Source: Streptomyces sp. ITFR-16
Lineage (GTDB): Bacteria; Actinomycetota; Actinomycetes; Streptomycetales; Streptomycetaceae
Assembly: GCF_031844705.1 (NCBI RefSeq)
Contig: NZ_CP134609.1
Location: forward strand, 4,154,001-4,218,000
Length of the DNA stretch: 64,000 bases
Direction: 5' to 3'
Shown here: piece by piece, positions 51,246-59,252 of the stretch
Layout: each line of letters starts with the position of its first letter
Position numbering within the stretch: position 1 is the first letter of the stretch
The notes under the pieces: model-generated
Database searches by the model: none
What the model saw: the letters and a program-made list of their open reading frames with translations, nothing else
What the model was told of the DNA's origin: nothing
Position numbers and translations under genes: made by a program

Positions 51246-51832
51246 AGCGCGTCCGTCGTCGGCCACCCGCCCCGGCCGGCGACGTCCAGGATCAGGGCGG
51301 CGATGTTCCACGCGTCGTCCGCACCGCTGTGGTGGCGGCCCTCCAGCGGGAGCCCCGCGATCCGCAGGGCCGTGGCCATGCCGGGGCGTTTGCGCAGGCC
51401 GTGGGCGAGGGTGAAGGGGATCTTCGCGTTGGTGTGGCGGCGCCCGAAGGGGTACGGGGTGGCGGTCGCCCGGCACTGCCGGACGAACTGGTTGCGGTCG
51501 TAGTCGCCCCAGCTCGCCCACGGCCGGGCGCCCGCCGCGTGCTCGGATGCGAGCAGGGCACAGGCCTCGCGGAAGGAGAGGCCCGTGTCGACCTCCTGCT
51601 GGGTCAGGCCCGTCAGCCCGGTGCAGAACGCGCTGACCCGGGACCGGGCCGGGCGGACCAGGACACGGTGGCGCGCGAGGCGCCGGCGGGCCCGCAGGTC
51701 GACGACCGTCAGCCCGATCTCGATGATTTCGCTCACCGCGCCGGCGGGCGGCTGCCCGTCCCAGCAGGTCGCCTCGATGTCCACGACGTTGAGGAGGTCG
51801 GGGAGCGGGTCCGGTTCCGGTGCCGTGTCCAT
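51242..51832 (-). CDS. DEDDh 3'-5' exonuclease domain protein (Eri-1/KapD-like)
   Basis: A 196-residue exonuclease of the DnaQ superfamily. Acidic residues of motif ExoI are in VVDIEATCWDG, ExoII in WASWGDYDRNQF and ExoIII with catalytic His in HHSGADDAWNIAAL. The D-x-E-x-T-C-W form of motif I is typical of Eri-1/KapD-like RNA exonucleases. Its stop codon shares bases with the trpS stop (CTAG, tail to tail). The start ATG has moderate support. RNA processing is the likely role by family. Confidence 0.88.
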   Translation of the reverse strand: MDTAPEPDPLPDLLNVVDIEATCWDGQPPAGAVSEIIEIGLTVVDLRARRRLARHRVLVRPARSRVSAFCTGLTGLTQQEVDTGLSFREACALLASEHAAGARPWASWGDYDRNQFVRQCRATATPYPFGRRHTNAKIPFTLAHGLRKRPGMATALRIAGLPLEGRHHSGADDAWNIAALILDVAGRGGWPTTDAL

Positions 51833-51891
51833 GGGGGCAGGTTAGGAGCCCGGCGGGCGCCCGGCATCCCCATTTTCCCGGCCCCCCGGCC

Positions 51892-53877
51892 TCAGCGCCG
51901 GCTCAACGTGCTGTGTCTGCGCAGGAGTTCGGCCAGGCCCCGGCGGGTCGCCGCGATGACCACCCGGTCCGTGGGCTGGAGGACATAGCCGGGGTGGAGG
52001 TTCCAGACGAGACCCCCCGGGTGGTCCGCGGCCGCGCCCGGGGCCTGCGGCGGCGGGACGGGTGCGGCCAGGTCCGGGCGGCGGTCGGCGGGCGGGGCCA
52101 CGTCCAGCGCCAGCACCCGCCAGGCGCCGGCCCGGAACGCCTGCTCCACCGTGCGGCCCTCCAGCTGGGGATGGCCCGCCACCTCGACCGCGGCGAACAG
52201 CATCACCTTCCGCTCGACCGGGACCGCGCCCAGGATCTGCCGGCCCATCATGGCCACCGCGAACGAGGGCGCCGCCAGGTGCGAGACCGAGCGGGAGCGG
52301 GTCAGGGCCTGCGGGTGGGCCGTGCGCAGGGTGCGGTAGACGGCGGTGGCGAACTCGTCGTCGAACAGCCGCAGTGTCACCCGCAGATTCGGCTTGACCG
52401 AGCGGGCGTACAGCGCGGCCTCCAGATTGGTGGTGTCGATGCTGGTCAGGGCCAGCAGCGCGCGGGAGCGGCGGATCTTCGCCGCCTCCAGGACGCCCTC
52501 CTGGGTGACGTCCCCGAGGACCACCGGGACGTGCAGCCGCCGGGCCACCGGGATGCCCCGGGCGTCCGGGTCGTCCTCCACGCACACCACGGGGATGCCG
52601 AGTTCGCGGAGCTGGACCAGGACCCGGGTGCCGATCTTGCCGAGGCCCAGCAGCACCACGTGCCCGGACAGGCCGCGCGGCGGACGGCGCAGCGCCGAGG
52701 CGGTCCGCAGCGAGCCGAACGCCTCCAGAACCCCGGCCACCAGCAGGGGGAGCAGCAGCAGCCCGGCGACACCGGAGAGGATCTGGATGATCTGGCGGGC
52801 GGTCGGGTCCCCGATCGCCGGGTCGCCCATCGCGAACAGGTCGAGCAGGGTCAGATAGACGGCGTGCAGCGCGTTGTCGCCGGTCGTGATCGAGGACGCC
52901 ACCGCCAGGCCGAGGACCGCCAGGCCCACGCCCAGCGCGGACCAGCGCAGCCGGCGCGAGAAGACCTGGCTCAGGGGCGCGCCCCTGCCGCCCATCCGGG
53001 GCTTGCGGCCGGCCGGAGCGGCCTGGCTCACGGCCTCCAGGACCACCGTGCCCCGCCCGGTCGCGGCCGCCACCTGGGCCTGGTCGGGCAGCAGCCGGGG
53101 CCCCTCGTCACCGCTGCTGTCGGAGCCCTCGGTGCCGGCCGGGTCATGGGTGGTGGAGGAGAGCAGGGCCAGCGTGCACAGGCCCGGATCGGCGACCTGG
53201 CCGTCCCGGGGCGGGGTCCGCTCGGCCGCGCGCAGGAGCAGGCCCTCCGCCTGGATCACCTTGCTGGACCCGGCGAGCGCGGTCGCGGCGAGGGCGGGGG
53301 CCGCGGTGTCGGCGTCGGACAGGACCGTGGTGGAGGCGTCCAGCGCCTGCTGGTCGAGGCCGGGCGAGGCGACCGCCGCCTGGTCGAGCAGGGTCTCCAG
53401 ATGCTGGCCGAGCTTGCGGTTGTAGAGCCGGATCACCAGCCGCAGACGGGGGTTGAGCCGGCGGGCGGTCAGCGCGGCCCGGATGTTGCGCTCGTCGTCG
53501 TCGTAGACGAGGGCCAGCGCCGCCGCCGTCTCGATGCCCGCCTCCTCGAACGCCTCGTCGGCGGGCTCCGCCGCCTGGAGGATGCGGACGGCCTCCACCC
53601 CGGCGTTGGTGTCGCCGTCCCGGCCGCCGCCGTTGCGGTTCATCGCGGACGACATCCGGCCGAACAGCGCCGCCGCCCGGCCCCGGCCGGTCAGTGGCAG
53701 TTCGGGCCGCGCCGTGCCGGGGTCCGGGGGGAGGACGAGGGTGACCCGTTCCCCGTAGACGTAGCGCAACTCCACGGCGAGGCGCTGGGCGAGCGCGTCG
53801 TCGCCGCAGACGACCATGTGGCCGGGGGACGCGGAGCGTTGGGGCTGCTGCGGAAGAGGAGACACATGACCCAGCAT
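51892..53877 (-). CDS. RCK/TrkA-N-type potassium channel-like protein
   Basis: A 661-residue protein with two Rossmann RCK (TrkA-N) domains around a short membrane part. First RCK: residues about 15-215 (MVVCGDDALAQRLAVEL at the start); membrane segment about 305-390 (LGVGLAVLGLAVASSITT, a pore-like HAVYLTLLDLFAMGDP, then IIQILSGVAGLLLLPLLVAGVLEAFG); second RCK with nucleotide loop VVLLGLGKIGTRVLVQL and acidic strand end VVCVEDDPDA. The selectivity sequence is not a classical TVGYG, so ion specificity is unsure. ATG follows a GGGAG site. It lies 29 bases downstream of the AAA+ ATPase gene and is probably co-transcribed. Confidence 0.8.
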   Translation of the reverse strand: MLGHVSPLPQQPQRSASPGHMVVCGDDALAQRLAVELRYVYGERVTLVLPPDPGTARPELPLTGRGRAAALFGRMSSAMNRNGGGRDGDTNAGVEAVRILQAAEPADEAFEEAGIETAAALALVYDDDERNIRAALTARRLNPRLRLVIRLYNRKLGQHLETLLDQAAVASPGLDQQALDASTTVLSDADTAAPALAATALAGSSKVIQAEGLLLRAAERTPPRDGQVADPGLCTLALLSSTTHDPAGTEGSDSSGDEGPRLLPDQAQVAAATGRGTVVLEAVSQAAPAGRKPRMGGRGAPLSQVFSRRLRWSALGVGLAVLGLAVASSITTGDNALHAVYLTLLDLFAMGDPAIGDPTARQIIQILSGVAGLLLLPLLVAGVLEAFGSLRTASALRRPPRGLSGHVVLLGLGKIGTRVLVQLRELGIPVVCVEDDPDARGIPVARRLHVPVVLGDVTQEGVLEAAKIRRSRALLALTSIDTTNLEAALYARSVKPNLRVTLRLFDDEFATAVYRTLRTAHPQALTRSRSVSHLAAPSFAVAMMGRQILGAVPVERKVMLFAAVEVAGHPQLEGRTVEQAFRAGAWRVLALDVAPPADRRPDLAAPVPPPQAPGAAADHPGGLVWNLHPGYVLQPTDRVVIAATRRGLAELLRRHSTLSRR

Positions 53878-53906
53878 GCCCTGCTCCCTTCTGAAGATCC
53901 GTAGGG

Positions 53907-56900
53907 TCAGCGGTCCTCGTGTGTCTCATGTGCCGTGTGCGGCACCGGAGTCCGGTCCGCCGGCCGGGCCAGCAGCCGGCGCGGGTCGGCCGCGCGGCCG
54001 ATCGCCGTCTCCACCGCCGCGATCCGGTCCGCGAGCAGCCCGAGCGCCGCCACCGCGCGGGTCAGCGGATCACCCTCCGGCCCGCCGAGCGCCTGGGTGC
54101 GGACGTACGAGGCGCACAGCGCGGCCCAGCGTTCGGCCTGCTCGGGGCCGAGGGTGCCGCGCAGGGCGGCGAGCTTCAGCAGCGCGGCCTCGGCGCCGGT
54201 GGTGAGCGTCTGGGCCTCGCCCGCGTAGTGGTCGTCGATGACGGCGGACAGCTCGGCGTCGTTCATCACCGGCACGATCCGCTCCGCGATCCGGTTCATG
54301 TTGCGGTACGAACCCTGGAGCCGGAAGGGCGGTTCGGTGCGCGTCGCGTCCGTCTGCGCGGCCGAGGCGATGTACGCGGAGTTGACCGCGAGCACGGTGT
54401 CGCGGGCGCGCAGCAGATGCCGCAGCACGGCGGTGATCCGCTCCACCTCGGCCGGTGCGCACCGCTGCTCCAGCCGGTCCGCGCTCGCCGACGGGACGCC
54501 GGAGGCCAGCCGCAGCAGCAGCGCGAGGTCCTCGCGCGACCACGCGGCGAGCGGGGCCAGCACCGGGTTGGCGGTCAGCGCGTTCTCGACGAAGCTCAGC
54601 GCGAAGACGTCCTCGCGGCCGCTCAGCACCTCGCCGAGGTTCCAGACGTCCGCCCGGTTCGCCAGCATGTCCGGGACCCGGAACCGCTCCCCGGACTCGG
54701 TGTACGGATTGCCCGCCATGCACACCGCGAACCGCTTGCCCCGCAGGTCGTAGCTGCGCGGCTCGCCGTCGCGCACCCCCTCGATCCGGCGGGTGGCGTC
54801 GCAGAGCGGGATGAACTTCTGGAGCAGCTCGGGCGAGGTGTGCTGGATGTCGTCGAGGTAGAGCAGCGTGTTGTTGCCCGCCTCCAGCGCGAAGTTGATC
54901 TTCTCGACCTCCTGGCGGGCGGTCGCGCCGCGCGCCTGCGCCGGGTCCAGCGAGGTCACGTCGTGGCCCAGATTCGGGCCGCTGATCTTGACGAGGACCA
55001 TGCCGAGCCGGTCGGCGACGTACTCCATGAGCGTCGTCTTGCCGTAGCCGGGCGGCGAGACGAGCAGCAGCAGGCCCTGCGAGTCGGTGCGCCGGTCGGC
55101 GTCGGCGGTGCCGAGCTGCTTGGCGAGGCTGTCGCCGATGAGCGGCAGATACACCTCGTCGAGCAGCCGGTTGCGGACGAACGCCGACATGACGCGCGGC
55201 CGGTGGTCGTCCAGCCGCAGCCGGGTGCGCTCGGCGGCGACCAGGGCGGTGCGCCGGCGCTGGTAGGCGCGGAAGCCGGGCACGACCTCGGTACGGAACG
55301 CGTCGGTACGGGCGAGGAGTTCGTCGATCCGTACGGTCAGCCGGCCCCGGTCGATGCGGGGGTGGACGCCCAGCAGCCCGTCCACGGTCTCGGTCAGCGG
55401 CGCGTCGGCCTCGTACCGGGCGAGCAGCGGCTCCGGGCAGAGCTCGACGGCGACGGCCTCCGCGAGGTCGCCCGCGTCCAGGTCCGTGCCGCTCGCCTCG
55501 GAGTACGAGGTGAGCCACCCCTCGACGAGCTGGCGCCGGGCCGGCAGGTCGTCCGCGAGCGCGGCCAGGTCCTCGTCGTACGCCGAAGTGCCGGTGGCCC
55601 GGCGGAACTTGTCCAGGAAGGTACGGACGGCGGCGCCGGTCACGAACCCCTCGGGGCCGCTCGTCAGCTCCTCGAAGAGATACGCGGCGACGGCCCGGGA
55701 GCCCTCGCCCGGGATCTGTCCGGCCCACTCCTCCTGGAGCGCGGCGACGGCGGGCGCGAGGCCGAAGGTCTCCCGGGCGCGGGCCAGCGAGCGGGCCCGG
55801 CGGGTCCAGGAGGTGCGGCGCGCCTCGTCCGTGCCGTGCGCCCAGAAGAGCTGGGCGGCGGCCCGGACGGCGGGCGGACAGCGCAGCAGCCCCGCGCCCG
55901 CGTGCAGCCGCAGCAGGGCGGCCAGGATCGCGGTGGCGTCCTCGTCGTGGACCCCGCGCTGATACCCCTCGTCGTACGCGGCGGCTGCCGACTCCCGTAC
56001 GAGAGCCGCGAGCCCGGTCTCGTCCAGATCCGCGAGGCGGTCCGCGCCCCGGTCGGCCAGGAGCCGGGCGGCCAGGTGCTCGCCCCGGTAGACGGCCGGG
56101 GACTCGGAGGGCAGCAGCTGGTCCCAGTACGGGCGGGTGGCCGCGAAGTCCGGGTCGGTGACCGGCATCCGGTAGTCGGTCCCGGTGACCGCGAAGGCGA
56201 GGTGGCCGTCCTGGGGGACCAGGGTCAGCTCGAAGGGCTGGGTGTTGACCGCGAACCGGTGCCGGCCCAGCCGGATCACCGATCCGCCGTCCGCGTACAG
56301 CTCGCCCCGGTCGCGCAGGGCCCGGCCGGCCTCCTGGCGGGCCGCGATCAGCTGCCCGTCCAGCTCCTCGGCCCGCACGGTGTCACCGAGGGCGCGCAGC
56401 TCCTCGGCGGTGCGGCGGACCTTGGCGACCATCGGGTCGGAGGCGAAGTAGGTGTGCACGGCGTCCGCGTCCGGCAGCGCGGAGCTGCGGCGCGAGACGG
56501 TCTCCAGCACCCGGGCGGCGGACTCGGCGAGCCGTTCCGTACGGCGGGCGAGGGCGTCCTGAAGGGTCTGCCTGCGGGCCGAGAACGCCTCGTACACCTC
56601 CGTCCGCCGCTCGCCCAGCTCGGCCAGGAAGTCGTCGAACTCCGCGAACCGCGCCTCCAGGTTCTCCAGCTGGAGCAGCAGCCTGGCCAACTGCTCGTCA
56701 CACGCGTCCGGGGTGTCCGCGGCGGCCAGCGCGGCCGTGACGGCCTGCCCCAGCAGCGCGAACTCGGCGGCGAACTCGGCCCGGCCCTCGTGGTCCAGCA
56801 GGGTGCGGCGGCGGGCGTCGAGCGTGGCGCGGGCCCGGTTGACCCCGCCGAGCACCTCCGCGATCCGCTCCAGGATCGACGTACGGACCACGCCGTCACC

Positions 56901-58844
56901 GATGTCCAGCCCGGCCACCACATCGGTGACCGTGCTCAGCCCGTCCGTCATCGCGGCCAGCCGGTCCCCGAGCGCGGCGGCGTCGGAGACGGAGCCGATC
57001 GCGGCCGCCTCCTCGGTGAGCCGGGCGATGTCCTCGTGGTAGCCGGCGAAGGCGTCGTCCCTGGCGAGGAACGCGACCGCGCGCCGGCCCGCCGCTTCGA
57101 GGTCGTCGGCGGTGGTGGCGGTCAGCTCCGCGATCCGCTCGGCGTCCGCATAGCGCATCTCGGAGAGGGTGGCCAGATGACCGTGCGCGCCCCGGAGTTC
57201 GGTGAGCCGGTCGACCCACTCGGCGGCCGAGCGCGGCGCCTCGCCGCGTACCCGGCGCACCAGCGTGGTGATCCGCTCCGCGGTCTCCTCCAGCGCGTCG
57301 GCGGCCTGCCGGGTCAGCTCCTGGACGGCCCCGAACTCCCCCAGCACCTGCTGGGCGGTCTCCCGCAGCGCGGCCAACGGCTCGGCCAGGTCGTCGAGTC
57401 CGGCGTCACCGAGCCAGTGGTAGCGGTCGGCGGCGCGGGCGCAGTCCGCGACCAGCCGCTCGTACACCGCACCGGTCGGGGTGGTCTCGGCGGCGCTGTG
57501 CGCGAGCGCGAGGCAGTCGGAGATGCCGCGCACCAGATCGGCGTTGCCCACCCGGGCGAGCGGGCCGGTCCCGGCGGGCCGGGAGGCGGCACAGGTGTCG
57601 GAGACATACGGCGTCTCCCAGCGCTGGAGCGGGTGAACCCGCGCCGGACCGCCGTCGCCGCCCTCCACCGGGTCCCGCAGGACCACCAGCGTGCCGTCGT
57701 CGAGCAGCGCGTGGCCCCGGCCCTGGAGCGGGGTGGCGACCTCCTGGCGGATCACGTTGTACGGCAGCAGCAGGCTGCGGCCGTCCTCCCGGGAGCGGAA
57801 GGAGTAGAGCACGTCCTCGCCGTTGGGGGAGCGGACGGCCCCCTCGAAGACGGGGTCGGTGAGCGGCTGTGCGATGTCGAAGGTGCGGGCCTCGCCGGTG
57901 GTCAGGTAGAAGCCGCCGGGGAAGATGATCCCCTGGTCCTCGGGCAGCCGCAGGCAGGCCGGGCCGATCCCGTCCAGCCGCACGACCGTGCCGAGCAGGG
58001 AGTTGAAGACGAGGTGGCGCCGCGCCTCCTCCTTGTACGGGCGGATGCGCAGCAGGACCAGCGGGCCGAGCTCCGCGTACTCGACCTCGGCGTCCGCGAG
58101 CGACTGGAGCGGCTCGGTGACCGGCTCCTCGTAGATCCCGTCCGGGCCGTCCGTGTCGTCGGCGGTCTTGACCGTGAGGGTGCCGTTGAGCGTGTCGACG
58201 AACAGCCGCGCCCCGCCGCCGATCGCGATGTGCGGGTGGCGGCCGGGAATGTGGGCCTCGCGTCCGGCGGTGGTCCAGGTGAAGTCGTGCGACGGCGGGA
58301 ACACGTGGTCGCGCTCGCCGCGCGCGTCGAGGAAGTCGCCGGGGGACCCGTCGGCGTTCAGCGCCCAGCGCAGGACCCGGATGTCCTCGGCGGTCTCGCC
58401 GGTACGGAACACGGCCAGCAGCCGGCCCTCGGTCCGGCGCAGCCGCAGCAGGCGGGCGTCGCGGAAGTAGCGGTGCAGGCCGTTGAACTCGCGGACGAAC
58501 GCGGCGTCGGCGAGCAGGCCGTGGGTGCCGGCGCCGAGATCGTCCGCGTACAGCGCGAGCACGTCCTCGACGGCCGGCTCCTCGCGGTGGCCGGGCCCGC
58601 GCTCGAAGCCGAACAGCAGCTCCCCGCCGACGGCGACGAGGTCGCGGGGGACGGAGGGGCGCCCCGTGCGGATCTGCTCGCTGCCGAGCAGCCGCAGTCC
58701 GGTGGAGCCGAACTCCTCGGTGCGGCGGGAGTTGAGCGTCTCGGCGCGGCGGGCGAGCTCGGCGGCGTGGGTGCCGAGCCGGCGCCGCAGCACGTCGTAG
58801 GCCCCGGCCTCGGGCCCGCCCACGGGCGGGGTCTGGGTGTCCAT
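53907..58844 (-). CDS. Large DUF3686-like protein with C-terminal AAA+ ATPase (DNA-repair ATPase annotation)
   Basis: A 1645-residue protein. The N-terminal third is a beta-rich region (about 1-430, FTWTTAGREAHIPGRHPHIAI and FNSLLGTVVRLDGIGPA), typical of DUF3686; the middle (about 490-950) is long helical or coiled-coil; the C-terminus holds an AAA+ module with Walker A LLLVSPPGYGKTTLMEY (about 1260), Walker B NTLLYLDDIQHT (about 1325) and sensor region FAVCMAGNPYTESGERF, as in MoxR-like ATPases. ATG has AAGGAG 5 bases upstream. DUF3686 proteins are annotated as DNA-repair ATPases without firm evidence. Here it neighbours flotillin and YqiJ-like genes upstream and an RCK channel downstream, which suggests a membrane-linked remodelling role. 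Confidence 0.82.
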   Translation of the reverse strand: MDTQTPPVGGPEAGAYDVLRRRLGTHAAELARRAETLNSRRTEEFGSTGLRLLGSEQIRTGRPSVPRDLVAVGGELLFGFERGPGHREEPAVEDVLALYADDLGAGTHGLLADAAFVREFNGLHRYFRDARLLRLRRTEGRLLAVFRTGETAEDIRVLRWALNADGSPGDFLDARGERDHVFPPSHDFTWTTAGREAHIPGRHPHIAIGGGARLFVDTLNGTLTVKTADDTDGPDGIYEEPVTEPLQSLADAEVEYAELGPLVLLRIRPYKEEARRHLVFNSLLGTVVRLDGIGPACLRLPEDQGIIFPGGFYLTTGEARTFDIAQPLTDPVFEGAVRSPNGEDVLYSFRSREDGRSLLLPYNVIRQEVATPLQGRGHALLDDGTLVVLRDPVEGGDGGPARVHPLQRWETPYVSDTCAASRPAGTGPLARVGNADLVRGISDCLALAHSAAETTPTGAVYERLVADCARAADRYHWLGDAGLDDLAEPLAALRETAQQVLGEFGAVQELTRQAADALEETAERITTLVRRVRGEAPRSAAEWVDRLTELRGAHGHLATLSEMRYADAERIAELTATTADDLEAAGRRAVAFLARDDAFAGYHEDIARLTEEAAAIGSVSDAAALGDRLAAMTDGLSTVTDVVAGLDIGDGVVRTSILERIAEVLGGVNRARATLDARRRTLLDHEGRAEFAAEFALLGQAVTAALAAADTPDACDEQLARLLLQLENLEARFAEFDDFLAELGERRTEVYEAFSARRQTLQDALARRTERLAESAARVLETVSRRSSALPDADAVHTYFASDPMVAKVRRTAEELRALGDTVRAEELDGQLIAARQEAGRALRDRGELYADGGSVIRLGRHRFAVNTQPFELTLVPQDGHLAFAVTGTDYRMPVTDPDFAATRPYWDQLLPSESPAVYRGEHLAARLLADRGADRLADLDETGLAALVRESAAAAYDEGYQRGVHDEDATAILAALLRLHAGAGLLRCPPAVRAAAQLFWAHGTDEARRTSWTRRARSLARARETFGLAPAVAALQEEWAGQIPGEGSRAVAAYLFEELTSGPEGFVTGAAVRTFLDKFRRATGTSAYDEDLAALADDLPARRQLVEGWLTSYSEASGTDLDAGDLAEAVAVELCPEPLLARYEADAPLTETVDGLLGVHPRIDRGRLTVRIDELLARTDAFRTEVVPGFRAYQRRRTALVAAERTRLRLDDHRPRVMSAFVRNRLLDEVYLPLIGDSLAKQLGTADADRRTDSQGLLLLVSPPGYGKTTLMEYVADRLGMVLVKISGPNLGHDVTSLDPAQARGATARQEVEKINFALEAGNNTLLYLDDIQHTSPELLQKFIPLCDATRRIEGVRDGEPRSYDLRGKRFAVCMAGNPYTESGERFRVPDMLANRADVWNLGEVLSGREDVFALSFVENALTANPVLAPLAAWSREDLALLLRLASGVPSASADRLEQRCAPAEVERITAVLRHLLRARDTVLAVNSAYIASAAQTDATRTEPPFRLQGSYRNMNRIAERIVPVMNDAELSAVIDDHYAGEAQTLTTGAEAALLKLAALRGTLGPEQAERWAALCASYVRTQALGGPEGDPLTRAVAALGLLADRIAAVETAIGRAADPRRLLARPADRTPVPHTAHETHEDR

Positions 58845-59034
58845 CGGAGCTCCTTGCGAGGGTGTCGATTGGCCGGACGGGCTTGGTCCGACGGGCCGGC
58901 GCCGACATGTCCGGCCCGTCCGGCGTCTGAGGACGGAACCCCGCTCCTGGGGGAGCGAGCTTCGAAAGCGGTCGGTTTCACGTGAAACCGGCGCCGGAAC
59001 CCCGCTCCCGGGGGAGCGGGGCCCCGCGTGGCGG
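58845..59034. other. Intergenic region upstream of the AAA+ ATPase gene with direct repeats
   Basis: About 190 bases without a gene. It holds two near-identical copies of CGGAACCCCGCTCCYGGGGG (near 58934 and 58995) on either side of parS 3, and the start-side ribosome site of the ATPase gene. Confidence 0.5.
58975..58988. other. parS site 3
   Basis: Perfect GTTTCACGTGAAAC within the 18-bp palindrome CGGTTTCACGTGAAACCG, in the gap between the AAA+ ATPase and flotillin genes, next to the palindromic element copy B. Confidence 0.9.
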
Positions 59035-59252
59035 CTAGGGCGTGTCGTCGAACTGGCGTCTGCCGGGCGGCGCCATGCACGCACTCTCGCCGCACCGCCC
59101 CCGGGCCCCGGTACGTCCAGTGCAGGGATCCGGGGCCGGCACGCCGAGGAGTGGGGTCTCCCCTGGTCGAGCGAATCCGGGAGCTTGGGGAAGCACCTGA
59201 CGCCGCCCGGCCGCCCTTCGGGCAACGGCACCAGTTCGACGACACGCCCTAG
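59035..59252. repeat. CTAG-flanked palindromic element, copy B (MITE-like)
   Basis: A 210-bp core with perfect 18-bp terminal inverted repeats GGCGTGTCGTCGAACTGG, flanked by CTAG on both sides, in the same orientation as copy A. One position differs from copy A and the opposite arm carries the matching change, so the stem stays perfect. The interior matches copy A except for about 40 extra bases (around GAGTGGGGTCTCCCCTGG). The right CTAG supplies the TAG stop codon of the flotillin gene. Confidence 0.75.

Noticed and set aside
51230..51988. Continuation of the trpS frame to 51988 as a real 592-codon fusion protein
   Set aside because: After 50972 the sequence in this frame is Arg/Pro/Gly-rich and without homology, while the neighbouring frame continues the synthetase; a frameshift explains it better.
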